The translations under genes were made by a program, and so were the position numbers. The notes under the pieces were generated by a model. It worked only from the letters and a program-made list of their open reading frames with translations, was not told where the DNA came from and ran no database searches. A DNA stretch of 64,000 nt from positions 7,246,393 to 7,310,392 of the forward strand of contig NC_068352.1 of NCBI RefSeq assembly GCF_014633365.1, in the 5' to 3' direction. Of the stretch, positions 24,374 through 34,834 are shown in pieces. Origin of the DNA: Diospyros lotus. Lineage: Eukaryota; Streptophyta; Magnoliopsida; Ericales; Ebenaceae. Numbering within the stretch: position 1 is the first letter of the stretch; every line of letters begins with the position of its first letter.

Positions 24374-26386
24374 TGAGACCCTGATAGCATGCATATTTAT
24401 GCTATATTTTGGCATTTCACCTCAGTCTTATTACGCCATTTGAAGTAATTTTTGCTGATCTTTCATGATTTCTATTTTATTATACTTCAAATCCTCCTTA
24501 CACTATTTTCTATCTTACTTCTATGGATCCAAGCTTGCTTAGCTTTAGCGAATATTGGATGGTCTAGAGAAGCAGCTGGAAAAGACTTGAAGTGGCTCAT
24601 TTCGGACTTCATGAGGGTAGGCCGGCCTTGGGCAATTGTGGGACTCATCTAAAAAAGCTTGGGCCCACTTTCAAGGAGCAGATTTGGGCTGCTCGATTTT
24701 GCTGTTTTGGGCTCACTTATCTCTTTTCTGTTTCTTCTCTTTTCTGTTGGACTAGGCCCAACCCTAGCCTTCCTAGCTCTTCCTTTCTTAGCCGTGTATT
24801 TAAGGCCTCTTAGCACTTATTTCCAGAAGGGGGAGAGGAGAAAAGAGAGGAGATTCTAGTCGTTTTTCTTGTTGTTAGCATTTTTCTGTTTTCTTCATTT
24901 TGTCTCCATTTTGTCTCCATTTTGTCTTCCTTGCTGTAATGAAAGGCTAGAGCTATTGTAACTGGTTGTGTATCTTGAACCCGCGTGGAATCTGAGTCCC
25001 GGATGAGCTGCAAAAACCTGGTTTGTTTGTTTTAATCTTATTCATTTCCATTTGGTTTAGTTTGAGCAGATTTTTGAATGCATGGAGTTCATGGCAGGTT
25101 TGTGTGAATTTGCATAGATTCATTTTCTGTTAAATGCTTAAGAGAATAGAGTGTTGTAGCCGGTTGGTATAACATCTCGGAAATGAATATAATGTGCTTG
25201 AATGGTTGTTCTTGCATAGCTCCGGATGGGTTGAATAGAGAGTGAATGGTTGCATTTTGTTTATAGGAGATTTCTGTATTCATTTTGTTTTTCCAATCAT
25301 TCTAATCCTTGGACGGTTGTTGGGGATGCTTTAAGTTTGATATCCAGAGATTAAAACATCTAACAAGCCAAGATTTATAGGTTGGACGAGGAAGATTTCA
25401 TAGAGGGGCAAATACACAGCGGTTGCATTTCATTTACTGATTTTCATCTATCCTTGTCTTTCTGTTTTGTTACTTAGTTTTCTGTCAACCCCCCCCCTAA
25501 ACAAACTGTTGTTTATATTGGTTCTCCTTGTTGGTAGAAGAAAGTGAAGCTCCTTGTGAGAGACGACCTAGGGTGCACTTTGCTGCAAACTAGAGAAGAG
25601 ATACATAGATATCTAATCTGGGGTGGTTCGACAGCCGTCGGCCAGACCCACAAAGAGATACAAAACAGTTCACAGAATGACTCAACTAATGGAAGTCACA
25701 GATAATGCCATCAAAGGGCAGTAAGCCAAAATAATAAGAACAACAACAGACTCGTATCAGTAGAACAAAAATATAGGATAACTTGCATTAAGATAAAAGA
25801 TGGTGCAAGAGAACTTACTTGATGACTTCACGATGCATAAGAATCACCTCTCTTCCTAAAGCTCCTATCAGCCAAGAAGAAATACAGATACGAGAAGCCA
25901 GAAGGAAGGAGAAATATAGGAGAAGAAGTTGAACAAGGCGGAGATCAAAATGTAAAAGAGGGTGAACGAGAAGAGAGAAATAGTGGTCGTCATTGTAGAT
26001 GGAGCACGAAGGGGGAAATGCAATAAGGATGCAGGTCTACACCTGTAAATTGGTCAAAATGACCTGATTGCCCCTCTCCTCTAACGATGGTCAAAGAAAG
26101 ACCAAGGGTAGTATTGACATTTGCTGGACATTTTAATTTTTTATTATTTTCTTTAAAATTAAAATATCATTCCTCAATTGGGCTTAGCCCATGCCGTGGC
26201 CCATTCCATGGCCTAACACACGGACCCAATAAATATCAATTGCATCTAGGCCCATTCATAATATAAGCCTATGAACTCATTCTCACTCTTAAAATTTATG
26301 CTATTGAAATTTTATCATGCCCAAGATTCAAAGAGAAATACAACTTGAAATATCACATGCCCTAGACCCATTAATGGGTCGTTACA
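24374..26386 (-). mobile_element. LTR G (745 bp net) interrupted by solo LTR H1
   Basis: On the minus strand it begins TGTAACGACCCATTAATGGG (26386 downward) and ends GGGTCTCA. It is followed at 24361-24373 by TTGCGGTATCAAA, a primer-binding-site-like sequence, so it looks like the 5' LTR of a minus-strand element whose body lay to the left. Its right edge interrupts the copia integrase frame of the element at 26392, where ATATT (26387-26391) would be the target duplication. LTR H1 was inserted later, at GACCC. Confidence 0.7.
24382..25644 (+). mobile_element. Solo LTR H1, 1263 bp, target duplication GACCC
   Basis: It begins TGATAGCATGC and ends GTCGGCCA, with GACCC at both 24377-24381 and 25645-25649. 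A TATA-like GTATTTAAGGCC at about 24797 and downstream leader-like sequence suggest plus orientation. It is nearly collinear with H2 in inverse orientation. Confidence 0.95.
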
Positions 26387-26391
26387 ATATT

Positions 26392-28254
26392 CCTCTCAAA
26401 GTAAGGTCTATAGAGTGTTTAACAAGAGAACTCCAATTGTAGAGGAATCAATCCATGTGGTAGTTGATGATTCAAACTATTATTGTCCAAATTCTTGTGA
26501 GGAAGCAAATTATAACTTGAATCAAAATTTTGAAAAACTGTCTTTAGATAACAAGGAAGAAATGCCCTCTAGTGAAAACATAATTAATGAAGGAAATATA
26601 AATCAAGTGGAAAAAGAACCGTCATTTCCTAGAGAAATAAAATATGTGGAAAACAATGAAATTATTGGAGATCCATCTAAAGTCATAAGAACTAGGTCTT
26701 CCATTGGAAATGAATATAGGTTCACTGCTTTCTTATCTTAAATCGAACCTAAAAACATAAAAGAAGCCCCAGAAGATAAAAATTGGATCATTGCCATACA
26801 AGATGAGCTAAATCAATTTGAAAGAAATTAAGCATTGATATTGGTTCCAAGACCTAAAGATCACCCAACAATAGGAACCAAGTGGGTGTTTAGAAACAAA
26901 ATGGATAAAAGTGGAGTTGTAATTAGAAACAAAGCAAGATTAATAGCTCAAGGATATAGTTAAGAAGAATGAATAGATTATGATGAAACTTATGCCCCCA
27001 TAGCTAGGTTAGAAGCAATTAGGATGCTTTTAGCATTTACATGTCATAAGAATTTCAAATAATAAAATGGATGTGAAAACTACTTTCCTAAATGGATATA
27101 TAAATGAAGAGGTATATGTGGAACAACTTCTCGATTTTGAAAATCCTTACCATGAAGATTATGTTTTCAAACTTACCAATGCTTTGTATGGTTTAAAACA
27201 AGCCCCTAGGACTTGGTATGAAAGACTTAGCAAATTCTTATTAGACAAATACTTTAAAAGTGGAAACATAAACACAACACTTTTCATTAAAACACATAAC
27301 AAGGATATCCTGTTGATTAAAATCTATGTAGATGACATATGTTTAGGAGCCTCAAATGAAACCCTATGTGATGAATTTTCAAAACTAATGCAAGGAGAAT
27401 TTGAGATGAGTATGATGGGATAATTGAAGTATTTTCTTGGATTACAAATTAGACAAGGAAATGAGGGAATTTTTTTATCTCAACAAAAATACATAAAGGA
27501 TCTTCTTAAGAGATTTAACATGCATGATAGCAAGTCTATTGCTACTCCCATGAGTAGCTCATCATACCTAGATAAGTATGAAGTAGGTAAGATAGTTGAC
27601 ATAAAGTTATGTAGAAGTATGATTGGATCTTTGCTTTATTTGACTGCAAGTAGGTTGGGCATTATGTTTAGTGTTTGCCTGTATGCTAGATTTCAATCCA
27701 ATACAAAAGAGTCTCATTTAAAGGCTGTAAAATGGATTTTTGTATACTTAAAATGATCATCAAATCTTGAATTATTCTATCCTAAGTCAAATGAATTTGA
27801 TTTAATTGCCTACACTGATTCCGATTATGATGGATGTAAGATTGATAGAAAAAGCACTAGTGGTTCATGTTAATTTTTAGGTAATTCATTAGTATCTTAG
27901 TTAAGTAGAAAACAAAATACCATTGCACTCTCTTCTACTGAGGTAGAATATGTAGTAGGAGGAAGTTGTTGTGCACAAATTATTTTGATAAAATATCAAT
28001 TGGAATATTTTGGTATAAAACTTAACAATATTCCAATCAAATGTGACAATACAAGTGCAACAGCTTTAACAAAAAATCCTGTATTCCATGCAAGAACAAA
28101 ACATGTTGAGGTAAAAAACCATTTTATTAGAGATCACGTCCATAAAGGAGATATCAAACTTGAATTTATAGACACAAATCACCAAATAGCGGATATTTTC
28201 ACAAAATCGTTAGATAAGAACAAATTTGAATTTTTTAGAAGTAGGAATGTTTGA
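26392..28254 (+). pseudogene. Sirevirus-like copia pol remnant (integrase end, RT, RNase H)
   Basis: The fragment begins inside the integrase carboxy end (SQSKVYRVFNKRTPIVEES) and proceeds through the linker to reverse transcriptase ([53 protein letters not shown], and the active-site box IYVDDICLG at about 27325). It then runs into RNase H (SRKQNTIALSSTEVEY, KCDNTSATALTKNP, ADIFTKSLDK) to a stop at 28254. Several in-frame stops (for example at 26739, 26829, 26962 and 27421) mark it as dead. It aligns throughout with the younger copy at 60232-61920 on the other strand. Everything 5' of the integrase end has been displaced by LTR G. Confidence 0.93.
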
Positions 28255-28389
28255 ATCATAATGTGTTAACCATGTGATGTTTTATGAGAAATTTATTTGT
28301 GTGCAAAATTTTATATGTTGTTTATGTCATAAATGTGGTTGATATTTTTAAATTGGGTGCAAAATGTTTAATTTTTTTGAAAAAGCAAA

Positions 28390-28545
28390 GTGGAAAATGT
28401 CGACCCGTAAAGCCTATACTATCGATTGTTTCTACCCAAACTGTTGACCGATTACATAAGGCTATCGACTATTTGGATTTCGCTTATATTCATTTTGTGA
28501 ACTAAGTGAAAATGGTCGACCCATTATCCCATGTTGTTGACCGTT
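28390..28545 (+). promoter_or_regulatory. GTCGAC-type motif cluster in the pol-to-extra-ORF spacer
   Basis: GTCGACCCG, ATCGATTG, GTTGACCG, ATCGACTATT, GTCGACCC and GTTGACCG fall within 155 bp, between the pol stop and the extra ORF. A matching cluster of the same GTCGACCG/GTTGACCA type is in this element's own 3' LTR (30277-30445). Function unknown; named regulatory only because of its position and repetition. Confidence 0.5.
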
Positions 28546-28839
28546 TCTTTCAAGAATTTAAGAGGGTGTGTGATTGATGGCTTACTCATTTTGCTCAAAA
28601 CCCCTCTTTCTCTTTCTGTCAGTCGAATCCCTCTTGCTTTCCCTCATCTCATTTGACCAATCTCTTGCTTTTTTCAACCATTTTCCCCATTGGTTTAACA
28701 CCCTAACCATCCAATGGCATAAACCAAACACCCATTGGTTGTGGGAAACCCTCATTCCAATGAATCGTTTGACATTCAATGTCTCGTGGACAACCTGCAC
28801 CACATGGAGTGGTTCTCGTCTCTTTTTGGGTCTTAAGAC

Positions 28840-29705
28840 TTCTTCCTAGGTAGGTTCCTCAACATTCCCTTTCTTAAGTATATTCGATTTTTGTATATAG
28901 AAAATTTTAGAAACTTTGGTTGGATGGATTCATTACTTTGCCTTGGGACATCTATGTAGATGTCGTTAAGGTATGTTACTCAAATGCCTCAAACATTTTT
29001 CATGGTTATGCTTTAGAAATTCATTTCAAAACAAAAGTTTTTGGCAAATCATTTGAAGTAAACACCTCCCTCTTTCACAATCTTTTTGGAATTCCCGAGG
29101 GTGGTCTAGGCTATCAATCATTACATTGATTATGTGTCTCAATTGTCAATGCGTAACCGTCTTTGTTCCATCTTTACACACCAACGTGTCAATCTTTGTT
29201 CCATCATTCTCAATCAAATGATAGGCACTTTCACTAGCATGACTAGATGTCTCCCTTATGGTATGGCTTTGAGTACTATCTTAAACACTAAGGTAGAAAA
29301 TCTCGAGAACGTTAAGCGAGTATCCATCAACACCTCTCAATACCTAAATTGAGCCTTAGTGGTACATATGGGTTACAAAGAGGATAGCAGGGGTAGATGG
29401 GTTAAATCAAAGAAGAGGAAGGAAGTTCATATGTTTGAGGACAAGAAAGATCGGCCTTTGCCTTCTCCTCCTCTTCCTTCATCCAATGTACCTCACTCAC
29501 CACTGCTTATTCCTTTACCTTAGCTCGTGGGAGATTCATCGTATCATCAAGATGATATCTAGCTCCTTTTACATGGTATGGCTGACCTCAAGTTTGAGGT
29601 CAACAATCTTAGAGGAGAGATTTAGGACATCCACCGTCAGCAAGAGGAGATGGCATAGCTCATAGAGATCATCCTCTCTCATTTTCCACCACTGCCTAAG
29701 TCTTA
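28840..29705 (+). pseudogene. Decayed extra ORF downstream of copia pol
   Basis: This is the homologue of the ORF at 58448-59635. Shared landmarks in order: NFGW, an YVDVVKVCYSN segment (against YEDAVRAFYSN), LFHNLFGIP (against LIHDQFKIP), TRCLPYGMALS (against TRSLPYGMAVS), GRWVK (against GEWVK), MADLKFEVNNL with HRQQEE (against MVDLKLDISRV with HQQQED) and SHFPP (against SQFPP). At least two frameshifts and several stops occur. It lies in sense orientation between pol and the 3' LTR, the place of the env-like gene in Sireviruses. The fold resembles the family named putative plant transposon protein; molecular role unknown. Confidence 0.8.
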
Positions 29706-29879
29706 GTTTTTTTTTTCTTAATCTTATGTCCACACATTCTATACTCTTGTATATTTTTGCTCTTTGATGGATGTGTTTCCTATTTGTTGATCTTCTAGCT
29801 CATGTATTGAACACTTGTTTTGCATAGTATGTTGAATGAATGTCATGACTAACATTTGTTTGTTTGAATGTTTAAGGAA

Positions 29880-30020
29880 AAGTCATCTTAAGAGGGAGTT
29901 TATCTTAAGAGGAAGTGTTTTTGATACAATTCATTTTTTTTAAATCCTTTTTGAATCATGACAAAAAAGAGGAGAAATTGATACATTGGTAAGTTTTGAC
30001 ATCATCAAAAAGGGGAAGAT
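29880..30020 (+). promoter_or_regulatory. Multiplied polypurine tract, decayed
   Basis: AAGAGGGAG, AAGAGGAAG, AAAAAGAGGAGA and finally AAAAAGGGGAAGAT abut the LTR start at 30021. Several purine tracts before the 3' LTR are a reported Sirevirus hallmark. The last is at the exact position for plus-strand priming. Confidence 0.75.
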
Positions 30021-31121
30021 TGTTGTTTTTCTCTTTGTTATTGTTTTGATAATGAAAAATATTGTCTAAATAGTTCTTTACTTGGTGCATCCAAATCATT
30101 TTATAAGCATCAAAATGAAAATCAATTTCATCCAATGCCAAAATCTCGTTCTTAAAATTCTTGATAGTATTCGAAAAAACAAGTTTTTATTGTCAAAAGA
30201 ATCGTTTATTTTTGTTATATTAAATTTGGTCTTGAAATACTTGAAAAACAAAACCAATTTTAAAAGATGAAGCCCAAGTTGTTGACCATATTGCATATCT
30301 CGGTTGACCACTTGTGCTTATGCTGTCGACCGACTACCCAAGTCAGTTGATTGGCCTGATGCATGCTCTTGGCCAAGCACGGTCGACCGCTACTGCATCA
30401 AATTTGATCGACCATCTTCTAACCAGTTGATCGATTTCGTTCTTCCTATCAACCATTTTCATCATAGATGTTTTTAATGGCTAATTTTGCAAATCATTTA
30501 TGGCAACCAACGACTCCATCAACAATTAATAAATTCAAAGGCCATGAGAAACTTATAAATATCAGCTTGATGGTGCATTTGAAAGGTAAGAGAAACCATT
30601 GCAAGCTTCAAGTTTACTATTCTATTCAATTGCTCAAACCAATTTTAAATTTTCTCAAAAAAAAAGCTTTGTATATCATTTGTATCATTTGCTCAAGCCC
30701 ATATGTTTAATTTTTTAGAAACATTATAACTGAGAGATTTATCTTTTAGATCATCGTTTGTGTAAAAATTCCTTGTACATTGACTAACAATATTGTTAGA
30801 AAGCCTACTTTGTTAAGCAGGAGGTTAAAATCCTAGTGATATTAGAGAGCATACTTTGGATCGAGTAGGAGATTTTAGTGATTATTTAAAAATTTTAGTG
30901 AGAAGTTAAGATAGTGTATTAAGCCGTTTGACCTAAACCACTATAAATTGATTGTCATTTTCGCACTTATCTTTCATATTCTTTTAAGCATCACTCTCAA
31001 TCACCATTATTTTATACTAAAACCTCATTAATAGACTAAAATTATTTAAACTTATTCAAAATTTTAAAAATATCAAATTCACCCATCAGAGTGTGTGGTG
31101 CCATTACTTAAGAATCTAACA
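30021..31121 (+). mobile_element. 3' LTR of the decayed Sirevirus-like element, 1101 bp
   Basis: It starts TGTTGTTTTTCTC immediately after the polypurine tract and ends AAGAATCTAACA. It holds the GTCGACC-type cluster (30277-30445), a CACTATAAATTG TATA box at about 30940, and the AATTCACCC...GTGTGTGGTGCCAT terminal block shared with the LTR at 12036. No matching 5' LTR is visible in the window. Confidence 0.85.
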
Positions 31122-32757
31122 CTTTGTGGCTCTAAGACACACAACACTAATATCCCAACCATATATTATGGGATGGATCAAAAGAGCATACGCTTGCCAT
31201 TTGGCTCAAAAAATAAATTAAAAATTCATTCATTTATTTATTTCGATCATCTTACCTCAATTAAATTTTAATAGCATCTGCAGTTGGAGTTTGCATGAAA
31301 AAAAAATATTTTATTTATTATTTCACCAATTGTGCTCCTTTTTATTTACTTCTAAAAATTTTAAATGACCACAAATTCTCCAGTCTTTACTAGGCGAGAT
31401 AGTCTCTCTCTTTTATAACATGTTATTTACATAGTCCATTTTATTTACACTAAATATGTGTCTTATTTTGATCTAGTTTTGACTTATTACATAATTTATT
31501 TTTGCGTTTGATTATTCCATATTAAGTGATATAAAATAATATCAAATCTGAACAACACTGATATCAAAACTAATCACCTATTTCACAAACAATATAGATA
31601 AATTGTTGTTAGCACATTTAGTTTCTAAATAGGACATTTATGTACGAAATAAGATGAAAAACATTTTGTTCTTGAAATTTTAAAAGACAAAATAAATAAA
31701 TGTACACTAAAACAGAGGAAGCTTGCGTTTATCAGAAGCAAACTGAACTCATTTGCTTATAGCCGGCGTCAACGTCAACAGTCACTGAACTGTACCCAAT
31801 AGTATGGGATGATAGCCAGCCATTGGGCCGTGAGAAGAAAAAAGAATTAACACCTTTAAATATAAGATGAGCTACTAAATCATCACCTGTCCTTCTGTTT
31901 ACTCCTCCCTCTCTCTTTCTCTCTCTCTGTGTCTCCGTAGAAAAACCCAAAATCCAAATGTTGAGGGCAAGGAGTGGAATGTGAAGGACTCTCAATCTGA
32001 GTGGAGTGTACCGATCGCTGAGTCCTCAACACGGCCGGCGGCGGTAATCCTTACACTCCATCTTCATGCTTTTATATGTTATAATTCTACTACAGTATGT
32101 GCATATTATATATATATATATCTTTCTTTCTCCTTTTTTTGGATGGTTTTTATGTTTTTGTTTTCAAATGCATATATATATGTCTTTGGGTTGAATCGAT
32201 AAATGGTTCCTTCTTTGTAGTTGTTTGAGTTGTGATCTTATCTATCAGATGGGTGGATCGTCTCTATTTGTTTTAATTTTGTTACCCATTTTATTTGTAA
32301 GTTGGGTGGAACGGGAAAGGTAAAATGAAGTCCTACAATCGGGGGGAGGGTGGGTCCCACACACGAAGATGTGAAAATACAGATATGGGTAACATTTAGG
32401 GTTTATTATTTGTCATTGATCATGATGTCAGGCTTTAATTTTAAACTAATATAGAAATTTACAAACTCTTATATTGCTAAAGTGTTGCTTATTACATATT
32501 AAAATACAATTGATTTAATTTTTTTTTTTTTTTTTTGATAAAATCGAGTGATGGAGTTGAGAAGTCAATTGGCTTACACAGAAAGCAATCAAAAGCCGGA
32601 GAGTGGGGCCCACCATTGTTGAGCTAATTTATGATCGGTCCGACGTTTGGAATATGAAACAGAAGACTTCAAAGTTGACGCCGCATCGTACCCTTTTCCA
32701 ATACCCTGTTTGGGAGGAAAAAGTCAGTGATGGAAAATGAATATAATAATTATAGAA
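31122..32757. other. Non-repetitive intergenic segment
   Basis: No convincing coding gene. A CT-rich block (31900-31930), the phrase CGGCGGCGGTAATCC (about 32036-32050, donor-like) and a TA run (32105-32120) might belong to an untranslated first exon, but no open frame supports it. A T(17) run is at 32520-32537. This is one of the few parts of the window without obvious transposon signatures. Confidence 0.4.
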
Positions 32758-32831
32758 CGCTAGAAGGAGGGCTTGAACCTCCGACCTTGTGGTTAACAGC
32801 CACACGCTCTAGCCAACTGAGCTATTCCAGC
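32758..32831 (-). tRNA. tRNA-Asn (anticodon GTT)
   Basis: The 74-nt minus-strand gene folds fully: acceptor GCTGGAA / TTCTAGC (one G-T pair), D stem GCTC/GAGC, anticodon stem TGTGG/CCACA with loop CTGTTAA (anticodon GTT, Asn), variable AGGTC, T stem GGAGG/CCTCC with loop TTCAAGC, discriminator G. No CCA is encoded, as expected for a nuclear gene. It is the standard plant cytosolic form. Internal A box (TAGCTCAGTTGG) and B box (GGTTCAAGCCC) are intact. TTTT about 20 nt past the 3' end (32733-32736) and TTTTT at 32717-32721 can serve as Pol III terminators. Confidence 0.98.
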
Positions 32832-33009
32832 TTCTTACTGCTGAAGTGTCACTGGCTTATTTTTCGTACAATATTTTCTTTACAAATTTTGAATGATCAA
32901 AACCTTGGGCACTGGCTAGCATGCACAACACTTTTAACTGTCACTATACATTTCCCGTCCAACTGGCATCTGATTAACATTTCCATGTCTTAAGTTTTTG
33001 TTCTTTGTA

Positions 33010-33061
33010 ATTGTACTAATCATATGTTTCGATCTGTTGCCAGACATATGATTAGTACAAT
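33010..33061. repeat. Perfect 18-bp inverted repeat, 16-nt loop
   Basis: The arms 33010-33027 and 33044-33061 (ATTGTACTAATCATATGT and its complement) are exact. It lies just beyond the 3' end of the copia gag remnant. It could be a fold-back end or a MITE remnant; no other terminus was found. Confidence 0.9.
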
Positions 33062-33139
33062 CACTATCTATAAATCAAGCAGTACTCTTAAGACATCAAG
33101 AAAATAGGCTATAGATAAATTTCTTTCCTCTTGCTTTTC

Positions 33140-33837
33140 TTCTACATAAAGTGCTCGTCTTTCCTTTTACCAGCAATCTCCTTCTACATGACCATACTTG
33201 TTACAGTAGCAACATTGTACTTCATTTTTGAATGAATGCTTGTAACCATTTTGATAAGTGAATGGTCCTCCGCCTAACCATTGCCAGGTCCTTTATCTGT
33301 TGGCTTGTCCTCCCTCTTCACTTCAAATGCCTTCTCCCCATTCTACATGATCAAATTTGGACTGCTTGATGGCAGCAACTACATGATCAAATTTGGAGTT
33401 AAACTCCTCAAACCTTCTCAACTACAGTTTGATTGTTTAGTTGCTCACCATAAGATCTCATTTGACGTGCAGTGACATTTACTCTATTGAGAAAATCTAG
33501 TACAGATTAACAGTAATTTGAAGATTCATAGTAATTAACTTTGATGTAGCTTGAAATTCATCTTTTAGTATCAACTATACTTCCTTGCAAGTAGTTGCAT
33601 CCATGATTCTGGAGAAAATAGTTTCATGGACTGCTTGTTGGGTGAAGAACAGTCCCTTAGTATCCTTTCCTATTTTCTCTCAACCATTGCTCCTTATTTG
33701 GATCTACATACCCATTTTCTACAAAGTCCCATAAATCCCGAGACTTGAATAGGGTCTTATTTTGTTGCTTACAACTATCCTTTAAAAACTGGAATTAGGG
33801 ACTGAGAAATGCTCACAGAATTTCCATTTGCAGACAT
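33140..33837 (-). pseudogene. Ty1/copia gag (UBN2-type) remnant
   Basis: It starts at an ATG at 33837 with MSANGNSVSISQSLIPVFK, a classic UBN2-type gag amino terminus. It continues through segments readable as ESFFTQQAVHETIFSRIMDA and FDHVVAAIKQS, and ends with the zinc knuckle CYCNKYGHVEGDCW (about 33165-33210). Several stops and frame changes occur, and pol is missing. Upstream, GATGCCA at 33900-33906 is the complement of a TGGCATCAGAG primer binding site, and an LTR would start at 33911. Confidence 0.88.
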
Positions 33838-33910
33838 GACTTTTTTTGTCCATGATTCACAAACTTGCTCAAAGTCTCATCGTGATTTGAACTTTCTCTG
33901 ATGCCAAAAG

Positions 33911-34834
33911 TGTATCGAAAGTGGCTGCATTTCAATGTAGAAACAGTAGACAAACAGAAATTTGACAGAAAAGATGAGAAAAATAAAAAATGGCTCTTTT
34001 ATTACATAGTAGCTGAACTAAGCTTGCTCTGCAACAATATTAGTTTGAAGCAGACAAAATGCCTGTTTTTAGGCTTGGTACTCAACTCATCAGCAACTCT
34101 TAGAATTCACAAATGACTAGGAGCAGAAAATTCTTGGCGTGGTCAAAGATGAATCAGCAAACTGTAAACAGTTTTGAATCATTCTCCAACAGTAACAAGG
34201 TTTTACAGCAGTCAAGGTGATGGTCTCACAAATCGCAATAATGTTCCATGGGGTTATTAGAACCACCTGAACATCCTTCCCGCTTGAAAAGGAAGAAAAT
34301 ATTTGGACCATTAATCTAATCTGAAATTCTGAATTGAACCTTCCATTCCTAAGAAGATTTTGACGAAGATTCTAATGAGATTTTGATTTGTTTGTTTCTC
34401 CTTAAGCACCTTGTCTATTAGGCTGCAAGTCTTGGATCTCAACTCCTGTATTTCAATACTGTTCATGCTTTCTTTTGATGATCCACTTACTCTCTATATA
34501 TATAACATTTACTATTGCATTTTTTTTTTTTGAATTTGTTTTATGCATTCAGGTATCACAAGAATAAAGAGGTATTAACATACTATAATCTACATATAAG
34601 CAATCTGAATTCTCTGTTACTCTGGAACTCTTCGTAAAACCTTTTGTAGATTGATTATAATCTACATATAATCAATCTGTTTATTTTTGAAGTTTCCCAT
34701 TATATGCCTTGGCAAGTAAACTTCTATTATTTTGAGAGACCTATTTCACCTTGTAACCATGGTACCTCAAGTTAACATTGTGTCTTGGAATCAGAAGGTG
34801 CTGATTGAGAAGAAGAAATACGAAGGGTTGGTCA
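33911..34834. other. LTR remnant of the gag fragment, then 5' flank of gene copy 2
   Basis: From 33911 (TGTATCG) leftwards on the minus strand lies the LTR of the gag remnant, of unclear outer limit (perhaps near 34311). 34330-34834 is the upstream region of gene copy 2. It contains a repeated ATAATCTACATATAA phrase (34583 and 34656 areas). I see no clear TATA box; the promoter is not defined. Confidence 0.4.

Noticed and set aside
23769..26386. Alternative left end for LTR G, with ATATT on both sides
   Set aside because: ATATT at 23764 is within a TA run and is not preceded by copia integrase sequence as a true target duplication would require; the end next to the primer-binding-site-like TTGCGGTATCA at 24373 fits better.
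31981..32202. Possible first exon of a host gene
   Set aside because: A donor-like GGTAATCC is present, but no open frame, downstream exon or domain could be linked to it.
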